Assembly: GCA_016169945.1 (NCBI GenBank)
Contig: JADLSH010000057.1
Coordinates: 1 to 64,000 of the forward strand
DNA: 64,000 nucleotides
DNA from: Trachythela sp. YZ-2020
Lineage: Eukaryota > Cnidaria > Anthozoa > Malacalcyonacea > Clavulariidae
Direction of reading: 5' to 3'
The notes under the pieces are model-generated. The model was not told where the DNA came from. It was given only the letters and a program-made list of their open reading frames with translations, and searched no databases. A program made the position numbers and the translations under genes. Positions 42,078 to 54,000 of the stretch are shown in pieces (within the stretch, counting starts at the first letter, position 1; the number at the start of each line of letters is the position of its first letter).

Positions 42078-45000
42078 CTACGTTAGTTTTGAGTAACTGG
42101 GTGGCGCATACTTTCGCCTTAAAAATTTCAAGATATACAGAGGTAGACAGCTGACCAAAGTGATCACAGTCACTTTCCATAGAAAGTTTAGTGAGATTAA
42201 AAATCGTTCGTCTAAAAAATGAAAAAATCATTGTATAAATTAAAATATAATATAAGTTGATTGGATTTAAATAAAAGTTCTGTTCAGTGGTTAGCGCGCA
42301 CGTGCCTTGTACGCCTGCGTCTATAGTCGCGTGTGAAAAGCATCATGCACTCTCGTTTGATTCTACCAAACACTACAGGTTTTCTCGGGGTACTCTGGTT
42401 TTCCCCTGTAGCAAAAACAATTAAATATTCAAAATTATGTTTAAAGTGCTTCTGACTTTGCTATCAAGCGATTTACTTGTGTATCTCATTATATAATATG
42501 CAGATTTTCCAGTCGCATGGTTACGCCACATTTCAACATATACATTTCAGCCTTTCAGGTAAAATCCTTCGAGCCCCCCACCCCACCCCCCAAACCCCAG
42601 ATGTTTCGCTACATAACTTCATACACTTACCAAAATAGTCTTTAAACACAGCCAAAGTAGCAACATACACGGCCAGACTGAATACCTCAGCAGCGATCAT
42701 CAGCCAATGCCAGGTTCGTATGGTCAATGCAACCATTAATAGTTCAGTGAGAATTAACGAAGTGAATGTTATTGTGACAACATGAATGAATTCCTCGTCG
42801 AATAACAAAATACCGCCAAACATAATTATACCTCCTTGGTAAATACTGATTAGAATCCAAATGAAGAATGTCTTGTAGGACAGTGAACGACCCTACAATG
42901 GGAAGAAAAGGACAGCCTAATTTCTGGCTCTCGTTATTCGATGTTCCTGAATAGTTAACTTTGCATGGCTGTGGAAAGAGAGAGGCATCTTTTCATGACG
43001 AAATTGAAGTAAAGAAGTCTTAATGGGGTCTTAGCAACAAATCAAACAAATGTCAGCTATCAGTGAGAAATTTTTTCAGGAAAAAACAAACTGGGAAAAA
43101 TATTAGTAGTATATGTCAACCCTATTCAGACTCTCGGTAAACGAAAGCAATTTCTACATTTTAACTAACAATTTCAGTATTATATTTTGGTATTATACCT
43201 TGGACAAATCTTTATATAACTCAGGAAATCGTAGCGCTATTTCATCTGGGACATCTTCATCAAGAACCAATGAGAAGACAGGAAACATAGTGTATATAGT
43301 GGAATACCTAAAAAAGAATTGAAGAAACAAAATATGAACTAGTGGTTACACTAGTGGTGCTCAGGGTGTGGTATAATGGAGCTTCTTCTCTAGGAGGAGG
43401 GGAGGAGAATGGGGGTGAACTGATCTTCATAAAAGGTTGCAAAAGCCGAGTATTTACTAGTTAAGGATATCGTAGACTTTAATTCAGCGTCGGCCACGGA
43501 CATATAGAACAAATTAGGGTTGATTCGCGTGTGCCTAAAAGATATAAACAAAATCTCGACGTTTCGAGCTAAAGCCCTTCGTCAGGAGAAATTAGTAAAC
43601 CTACTAATTTCTCCTGACCAAAGGCTTTAGCTCGAAACGTCGAGATTTTGTTTATATCTTTTAGGCACACGCGAATCAACCCTAATTTGTTATTTACTAG
43701 TTAGGTCTTTACTGAGGAACGAATGCTTACCCGACCATCAGATAACCTTGATAAAGAGCAACTGATGCGAAATAAAACACACTGGAGAAGACAGCCTTGA
43801 GAAAACAAGAGCATATTTAGCAATCTATACGTATATTTCTCTCTTGTTTTTTAGCCTGGCGAGCAAGTCAGGATCTTGATGGTCATGTTACCTGCATGAT
43901 AGATATAATGAGACCTCTGTGAATAACAAATTGACTAAGAGCAGCGGATCTCTTGTAGCTGAAATTTACACAAAACATACTTTGGAATTTTGAAGGCAGA
44001 GCATTTGAAGTAACTTATTTTTCTCACAGTTTTAGCCTTCATGGAATTCAAAGATTTTATGATGTTATACCGTAATTAAACATACCTATTTCTTCCATGC
44101 CAGATCAGCAATCTACCGAGATATTTGAATTGTGTGATGGAGAAATCAGCAGCTAAAGACGCCTGACGTCCTTCCTGCAAATTATTGAAGAAGAATTATT
44201 AAAAACATGACATGACAGACCCATCAAGTAAAAATGAAGTAAGTTTAGTTCAGTTCCGTCCGAACCCTGTTAATAGGTTAATAGAAAATAGATCAAAGCA
44301 TGACGTCATACCTTTCCTTCAATTCCTACTCCAACATTGGCCGCCTGAATCATGCTGACGTCATTGCCTCCATCCCCTGAACAAAAAAATAGATAGTGTA
44401 AGACAATTATCGGCCTTGATGGTCAAGTACACTGCAAAAAAAGGCTCACAGGTCAATGGAAAATTCTATATCAACTTTACTGTTTATGTATAATGTAAAG
44501 CATACGGTGATCAGAACAGTGGCGGAGACTTTGCGAAATATTAGTGATGCGAGTTTAGAATACCAGCATATTACCGACTTTTTACTGAACTGCAATCTCA
44601 ATTTTTTGGCTGAAATGTTATGCACATATTTCTTAATAGCCTATCAAGGCTTTTATGATTGTATTACCATGTTGTTACAACTCACATCGAATCAGCTATC
44701 GTTCAAAGGGAGGGGGGTGACAGTCCTTTTATCCGCCACTGAATCAGAGTTCTTGAAAACATCAACATGCAGGAAAATGGCGTTTCCGAGAAGCTGAGTT
44801 TTTCTACTCATTTAATTACCGCCCTTTCATCGTCAGCATCAGAATATCGTCACTGACCAGTGCTTCCAAACAATCTCTGGTCACTCCTTATGATTTACCA
44901 TCAGCTTTGCAAAGTCTTACTAACCTATAGCGCAAGTTCGTTTCTTCGTGTAAGTTTGTAGCAGTTCCACGATGTCTGCCTTCTGTTGTGGAGAGCAACG

Positions 45001-48000
45001 ACAGCACACTACAGCTGGACAGCGGCATGCAAGTTCCATGAACTCTTGTTGATAATGTCTTAGACACGTCTGAAAGAATAGAAAATTGATTGGCCCTACT
45101 CATGCTACGTACGTGTGGCAATTATAATTAGACAACTGCATATTGCAGGAATCGAACCCAGGTCACAGTGGTGGAACGAACATGCACGAACCACCGAGGG
45201 ATGTATCACTCCAAAAAAGCGTACGAGATTTTTGGGATTTTGAAAATCCCGTGGGATTTTTAGGGGGGGATTTTTTCGATATTTATTTAGAGATTTTTGG
45301 ATTTTTTCGAGTTTTCTTGGGATTTGTAGAGATTTTTAGGGATTTCATAGAGATTTTCTAGGGTTTTCAGGAATTTTTAGTGATTTTTAGGGATTTCAGA
45401 GATTTTTTAGGGATTTTTAGCGGTTTCTTTTCGAGGTGTACGAGATTTTTTGGAGTGATACACCTCTCGCTAACCCCTGTGCCACCACCAACTACTAGGC
45501 TTTCAAGTCCTATAAATATACATTAAACTTGTTCCAATCTCGCTCAAATTGGCTGCCCCTTTTTTAATTCGAGCGAGACTTAATTCAATTAATACTCACC
45601 TCCAAAGAGTCGCCTTTGATAACCAACGCGCAATCATTCTTCCGACGAAATGAATTGAGTTCTAAGTGAGCCTCGGTTCTGTCACTAACCTATACAATAA
45701 AACAACAATATACTGTAAATCCCTTATTCAGCCCTACTGGGCCTTGTTTATTTTAAGTACTTTTAATTGGGCGGTGGGGAGGGGGCTTATGGGAGAGGGG
45801 GACACGATAGAGAGGAGCTTTATTCATTTATTCTTAACGCGGTAAGTTCTAGATCAGCCTAACAAGTATATAACACGACACATGATAACTGTATTCAGAG
45901 AGTAAACTCAGGCTACGTTCACACGAGACCTGACGAATTCCGGACCGTACTCAAAATCCGGTTCCACTTGTTCACACGGGAAACCGGACAAATTCAAGCA
46001 CAGCTAATCGTATGAATTCCCGTGTGAACAAGTGGAACCGGACGAATTTGAGTACGGTCCGGAATTCGTCCGGTCTCGTGTGAACGTAGCCTCAGAATAT
46101 AAATTACACGGTACAATGCATCTTCACAGTGCAATGAAACAGTAAGGGTGCAATGCCCCGGTCAAACGAGGATGAGAGTCAATGAAAGTTGTACCTCTCG
46201 CTAGCGTTTGATCGCCAACTGCCATGCACTCTCATCAACCTTGATCTGGTTCAAATTTTGATGAGAGTTCGTGAGAGTTTTTGCACGTTTGACCGGTACG
46301 CGCGGTACGGTCTCTGACCGGTACGCACTCTTGTTCTTGTTTGACTGGAGCATGAGAGTTGATGAAACCTCGTGCACACTCTGACGCTTGCTAACTCGCG
46401 TGCTCACGTTTAGACTTGGTTCAAGTCCGTCTCTCAAGGGATTGAAAGTAGCAGCACACACGAGCGGCGACAAAATAGCGCGAAAATGAGACGTTTGATC
46501 AGGGCTTATTAAGCCTTCATTCCCATTCGAGGTCCATTGCCAAGTCTTCCGAGAACAAAACCTGCCTCCAAACACTGGCCAACACTATAAGATTGTCTTT
46601 ACCTGCTTGAACGTATAAATTGTTTGGGATTTGGAGACAAGGCGTGAACTTTGCGCAATGCAGGTTGCCGTCTCGAGTTTATCTCCAGTCAACATCCAGA
46701 TCTGAAAATATATCAAAATAATACAAATGCATGATAAATACGGAGATCGGATATTATTTGGCTCAATTTCCATATTAACAACCTGAATTTTAATAAATCT
46801 TAATCCTAACTCTAATCCTAACATCGACACTAATCCTAACCCTGACCCTTAATCGACGCTAATCCTCGTGACGTGATTTCGGGATAGTAATATGCATGGT
46901 AGGAAATTCCAGAAAAACGAAGAAAATTCGGAAAATGTAGAATATTCGAAATATTGACAAATAAGCACAACTCTCGCCATAAAAGTGTATATGTACAGTC
47001 ACGCAATATGTTCCATTATATCCTGATTATATTTTTCTCACGCACGCTGTGACGATCACACGTACATAGTTAATGTGAGCTTGTTAGAATGCTACATGAA
47101 GCATTTTGTACGTTGAAGCCGCGGATTTTCAGATTAGTACTTAGCAGGCTCAGTTGAACGAACTCGTGTCAACTGCTCGTGTCATCGTGTGGTACCAGAG
47201 TGTAATAATAATAATAATATTTAATACTTATAAGTTGCGCTAATGCTAATATTTAAAATGCTAATATATAGTATATGATCAAATGCGCAAATGTACCATC
47301 GTTAGGAGCTAAGGACGAACAGCTACAGATAAAAACACAATCTCGTTACGAGATTGACAAAAAACATTGTTTATATTCTCGTGAAACTTCAATGTTTGTG
47401 GTTTAAATTCGCTCAGCCAATCAACGTGAGGCTAGTTGAACATGACTGGCTAACCAGATTATAAATACCTGTCGATCAAATGCTCTTGACAAACATTAGA
47501 CCTGGATATTAGACCGTTAGAGTTGTAAACGGCTGTGTCGAACAGGTGAATATTTTGCTCACAATAGGCTATTTCGTTCTCTTTTGAGAAATATTCAACT
47601 TAATTTCACCATGGATAATAAAAACACTACAATCACTGTAAGTCATGGTATGCTAATTTGTGCGATACATCGCACAACCGCACGTGACAACCACACTAGA
47701 ATCACTGTAAGTCATGGTATGCTAATTTGTGCGATGCATCGCACAACCGCACATGACAACCACACTACAATCACTGTAGGTCATTGTATGTTAATTTGTG
47801 CGATGCATCGCACAACCGCACCTGACAACCACACTACAATCACTGTAAGTCATTGTATGTTAATTTGTGTGATGCATCGCACAACCGCACATGACAACCA
47901 CACTACAATCACTGTAAGTCATGGTATGCTAATTTGTGCGATGCATCGCACAGCCGCACATGACAACCACTCTACAATCACTGTAAGTCATGGTATGTTA

Positions 48001-51000
48001 ATTTGTGCGATGTATCGCACAATGGTGTTTTTATAATCAATGATTTCACCAAAATTTTTGAAGGAAATTTCAATACTTTTTGAAGGAAATTTCGATCAAA
48101 TTTAGGACCAAAAAAGGAAATACTCATTTTGGAAAGTGGAAGCACTGGAGCACTTTGAAGAATGTCATGTGCAAAATATATCATCTGTGTTTTTAGACCT
48201 ATTTTTGTTGCGTTTATTACCAAGACTTCCAACAATTTATTATTTATACACACTGCCTCAGCCTTTCATAGGTAAGCAAAAACAGTTGTATTATTTATAT
48301 TAAAATTGAAAGAGCGGTAATTCCGGCTGTGTCGAATCACAAAAATATTTTAAAAGCAATGCTCAAGTCAAGAGGACTCATGTTCTACATATTACTGTAA
48401 ATATGGCTATATTTATACATATTCCGTCTGTATGGAGCTTGTGCATTATCTCTATATTATTTATAAATCGGATTTTTTGTCAGCAATCGATTTATTTTGG
48501 TTCGCTTGATGCTTGTCCGAAGAAATGCAAATGCTACAGGAACGCCACACAAGAACACGACCGATTTACTGTGAACTGCAATGGCACTACGGAATTTGGT
48601 CTCTTGGAAGCATATGTACCGCTCGTCCCAATTAACACTACTGACTTAATAGCTACTGATTACTTCCTTGAAACGTTGCGTATAGATCCATTTAACAATG
48701 ACCCATTTAGAGAACCTTTACTAAGCCTAGTACTTCGGAGGTGTAACATTAAATATATATCTTCTGCAACATTCATTGCATTCAACCTGCGAAAATTGCG
48801 TCATCTTGACTTGAATTCAAACATGATTGAAGACCTTAATAATAAAACATTTCATTTTCTATTCAAACTCATGACTATTTCGATAGCTAACAACAATGTT
48901 AAACAGCTAGGAAGACATGCTTTTAAAAATGTATATCAGGTCAAGCTGATTAATTTATCCTACAATCAGCTAAAGGAACTAGACCCTGGCACATTTAACG
49001 ACGTCCCAAGCCTTGAGGTTCTGGATCTTTCGCATAACTGGCTGAATGCTCTACCTTGGGAGAATATATCACAGCTATCATCTTTGAGAGTACTTGGTTT
49101 AACACACAATCCCTGGAATTGCTCTTGTCAAATGAGGGGTATACTTAATAACATGAATCATTCATTGCTCATTGGGACTCAGGCTAAATGCTATTTTCCT
49201 CCACAGCTCAAAGGGACTCTACTGGAAGACCTGAACTCAGATACATTTTCACATTGCTTCACCACCGAACAGTACTTTGAGACCAGATATATTATAACAT
49301 GGTTGTGCACTGTACTAACTTTTTATGAATATGTATTAAAGGCTATTTCATACACCATAATAGACATTCTAAAAAGACATCTTATTCTGAAACATGGTAT
49401 AGCTGAAAAACCATCTGAAGCACAGTCTGAGGCACATGTATCTGACACAGCACCTGGTTATAGGTGCATTGGGCAAATTAGGTACAACATTAATGATGCC
49501 TTTCATCCGCCTAAAACTGTTTACAGGGGAAAACTGAGTGATGGCCGAGAAGCAGCTATTAAGAAACATAATAAGATAGAAGTCTATAAAGAATTGGAAT
49601 TTCTTCTCTGTCTGGCAGAACGACGACCACATCCCAATATTATTCGGTATCTTTGTGTGGAGTACGATACAGACTCTACATATCTAGCCCTTGAACTCTG
49701 TCACGGAGATCTAAGGACTGCTGTTATGGAATGTATTGAAGGATTTGATACTATTGTTGATCCACAGAATTACATTTTACAGCTAACATCAGGAATTTGC
49801 TTCATTCATGAAAATGGCATTCAGCATCGTGACATTAAACCGCAAAATATTCTTTGGAAGAGAACAGTTCATGGTATTGCACTTGTTTTTTCTGACTTTG
49901 ATTTGAGTCATTTTAGCAAGGATACGTCCTCGCATAAAGTCATGTGTGGCACTACAGGTTGGATTGCTCCTGAACTATGCTGCCGACAAACACGGTCAAC
50001 TGCTGTAGATATTTTTTCTCTTGGTTGTGTGTTTTATTTTATTTTGACAAGGGAACATCCTTTTGGAGCAATTTCAAATTTAGCAGAATGTCAAAACAAT
50101 ATAAATTCACCAGAGTACAAGCCCACCTTAGCCGAACTATACGAACAGCATGATGAACAACAAGCTTCTATGGCAGAAGATCTTATTCGTAGGATGATCT
50201 GTTCAAATGCTGCAGATCGGATAAAAGCTCACAAAATCAAGAAGCATCCTTTTCTTTTGAATAAGGAGGAAATGGCACACTTCTTAATCAAGATCGGTGA
50301 TTACATGGAAGAGAAAGATGATCAAAAAGTCACAACTTTTCAAAACAAGTTGGAAAAGAATTCCCACATTGTTTTTGATGGAAAATGGCTAGACAAACTA
50401 GACACCCCAGCCCGAAATGACCTGTCAAAATTTAGAAAAGATGGTAACGATAAAATCTGTTGTCTACTTAAAGCAGTTCGAGATAAAATTGTACATTTTC
50501 GCAAACTCAGAAAAATGGAGTTACGGGAAATATACTTGGGAGATGAGTTTGGTGTTATAGAGTACTACATGAGACTATTTCCAAAACTTGTTCCCTACAC
50601 ATATAACGTTCTTGAAATGAGCGAAATTGAAAACTTTGCTTACTGATGCAGAAAATAATGCCAGTTAATTAAAAATTTTAGACAGTAGTAAATATCTTGG
50701 TTTACTAATAATAATTAAACGTGCAGTGCCAGTGTGGGTAAAGTATAGCAAATACGGCGGTTGACTGTTGTGTAAAACTACCTGAAAAATACAATGAGAA
50801 CTTACGACGTTGAGGCGAAGGGCCCTTCTGAAGTAAGTAGCGCCGCCCGGCGTTTGAGGCCAAACCATATATCTACTATCTTCCAGACCACAAAAGCTCC
50901 TTGGCGTCTGGCGTCAGTTCTCATTTTTCTTTCAGGTTTACACAACAGTCAACGCGTAATAACAATTATTATCCATGTTGTATCTATAATTATAATGTTG

Positions 51001-54000
51001 TTTACACAAGGTAATCCAACCCGGGGGCTCATTAGACAAGAAATATAAGAAAAAAATAATCCAAGTATGTTTTTTCTTATATTTCATGAGGTTGTTTGCT
51101 GGTATAGGATCATGTAAAATAAGGTCTAAGGGAGGAAACTTCTACTTATATGAGGTTCCAAGCGCAGGGCAGTCCCCCACACTCTCAAGCGAATACCCTA
51201 CTCTCTTAAGCAAGCTAACCATATCTGCCACCCAAACTGCCCAAGGTACAAAATGTACAGGGATGTCTGTGTCTTCTTAAAATGTCATCCTAGTTTAAAA
51301 ACTACTGGATGACTAAACTATTTTGACATACAAACCATTTCAAGCAATACATATTTGTACCATAATACATTGGAAATCCTATCATTAAGTCCCTTCATAA
51401 TCGCTTGCTTATGTATGGTATACAACAGACACTCAGGCTATATTTAATTATACAAATTTGAGTCGGTTTTGATTTCATCTGGCCCTGTGTGAATGGGGCC
51501 TCAATACACCCTTTCGATAATTAAGCCACTAATCTCTCCTTGGCCCAGGAGCCTCATTCTCATGAATTGTGAGCAAATTTATTTTTCTTTCTATTCATGA
51601 GAGCGAAGCTCCCAGGCCAATGAAATATTTGTGACATAATTATCAAAAGGGTGTATTGACTATAATTTCCATGACAAAAAAAAACTTTTCAATTTGAGCT
51701 TGTTTAATCCTTACCTTTACCCCAGCATTTCTCAATAGCTCAAGTGTTGGTCGAACATCAGCCTAAGGAAAAGATCAAAAGAACAAATAAATGAACTTCA
51801 CTGATCTCAAAACTGAGCTGGACTAAATATATCTGAGTCCTCCAGTTTTCTTCCCTAACCAAAATCAAACCCTTAGTTGTCGAGCACGACACTAGAGTGT
51901 CATCATCCTCTGTCTCAGGTGAATTGGACAACTTGTGTAATCAGCATTAAATAACTCATTGCCATTATCAAACTATTGCACAATAACAGATAAAATGTGA
52001 AATACACAATTTAACTTTACCTGTAATTTATCTTCAACTCCAGTAAGGCAAAGCAATTCCATGTCATTTTCCAGGCTGCTCTGAACAGCACTTAGCTAAT
52101 AGTAAGGAAAAGAAAATGTCTAGTATATTTACCCTAAATCAGTATCAGGTGGGTTTCCCTAAGCACAACCTGCAACAGATGCTGGTCAACTGGCAGTTAT
52201 CAGAGGGAGAAAATAATCTAGTAGTTTTGTATTTGGTAGCAAATGATTAGAATTGAGAGATGTAGTTTCACTTTCCTACAAGTGTTAACATTCTGAAGTT
52301 GACCACAATCTGTTCCCTCGTGAGGTAAACGCGCTTACTAAAACCACTTCTCGAATCAGGGGCGGACACTTTGCAAAATATTGGGGGTGCGAACTTAGGT
52401 TGCCGAAATTTAACCACCCTTTTGTTGCTGCAAATCTCAGTTCTTAAAACCCCTTTGGTGTCTATAAATTTGATGCAAATTTATAGAAAATATAACCTAT
52501 AACGGCTTTTGTGATTGTAAATCATTGATACAGCTTTATTACACAGTTATTCAGCTATCATTCAAAGGATTTGAGAAATTATTGGGGGGGGGGGGGGTGG
52601 TCCCTTGGGGCTATTGTCATCCTAGTTAGGTTATAGTAAGGTAATTGTCATGCAGCCAATACCTTCTTTTTGATTATTAACTCCGAAAATTGAGAATACT
52701 AGTATGCTGCTAAGCAAATAAAATACAGTAAAGCAATCTGTAGACTTCCGCCTGCCATTTTATTTTTGACTTGGCAGTTCAAAAATATTTCCGTTTGCCA
52801 TTTTTCAAATATCACCAGCTTTTGGCCATTGATAGGCTGCTATTTCAAGACCAGATGTTGTCTCGTGTGCATTTGGTAACTAAAAACTCACCTTTGCCGC
52901 TCTTTCTGTTAAACTGACTTTTGCTTGACTATGCCGATACTTGAAAAGCAAGATGAAGAAAAACATTTACCAATACAACCATAGACGGATTTTCTGGGGG
53001 GTGGTGGGGATGCGCACCCCCCAAAAATATTTTGAACCCCCCCAAAAAGTTTTTCCACCCCACCTAGAGAAATTTGCACCCCCCCCAAAAAAATTTAAAT
53101 GCTCATTGGGATAAATGACAGTAGTGTGATTGAAATAAAGATTTTGAATTAAGTAAGACTAAAAACAAGGATTTTGAACTAAATAAGACCAACTGTGCCC
53201 CCACACCCCTGCTGCAGCTTGCTCGGCGGCGCTACGCGCCCCGTCGCTCATCTCCCCCCCTAAATTTTTGGCACCCCCCCTAAATTTTTGGCACCCCCCC
53301 CAGAGCAAAATCTGAAAATCCGTCTATGAATACAACAGTACACCAAGTACATATGAACAATATGCTACAAGCGTAGCACCTAGCTTGTAAACAGCGTTGC
53401 AAACCAAAGAGAAAAAAAAAATTTACCTCAAAATCTTGGTACTGCTCTTCAGATAAAACTTTCTTGGAAACAACCAGCGTTCTCAGACCTTCACGGGCCA
53501 TATTACCAGACTGAAGAAAGAACGTAGCCCATAGAAAATTTAATTCGATCTCGCACGTTCGGTAAAGTTTGCCTGTATTAACGCGCACGTATAAATATAG
53601 TCTTTTAGCAAGGTTGTTTCAATATGAGTTATCAGGTATTGTGCGCAACTGCAACCATATGCAAAACGACAACAAATTAATTTTAGTGATCAATCTTGTG
53701 CTGTAGCAGGTTTTGATGGTGGACACAATACAATGCAATGCAATGTACAACAAGGCAAGGCAAGGCAATGCAATGCAATGCAATGCAATGCAATGCAATG
53801 CAATGCAATGCAATGCAGAGCAATAAAGTGCAATGCAATGCACAACAATGGAATGTAATTGAAACAACACTCCACTGCATATATTAAGAGCACATATTGT
53901 CAAGCAAACTATCTCTCCTATTATAGTTAAACACACACCTCTTCTTCCAGCCAATCATTATATTGCACAATGTTGGCCATAACTACGTCTGCTCCTTTTA

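Noticed and set aside
44456..44797. 113-aa plus-strand ORF
   Set aside because: It spans a dispersed repeat whose second copy at 52,357-52,620 does not keep the frame.
46201..46575. 124-aa minus-strand ORF
   Set aside because: It lies in an ATP9 intron, in sequence with repeated GTTTGACCGGT and ATGAGAGTT words that looks like a decayed mobile element.
46795..46865. Interstitial telomere
   Set aside because: The hexamer-like repeats are too few and too irregular.
48263..48285. Zero-length recursive splice site (TTTCATAG followed by GTAAGC) upstream of the LRR-IRE1 ORF
   Set aside because: The juxtaposition is suggestive, but nothing shows that a leader intron exists here.
53619..53954. 111-aa minus-strand ORF rich in Cys, Ile, Ala and Leu
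   Set aside because: It is the CAATG microsatellite read in frame.
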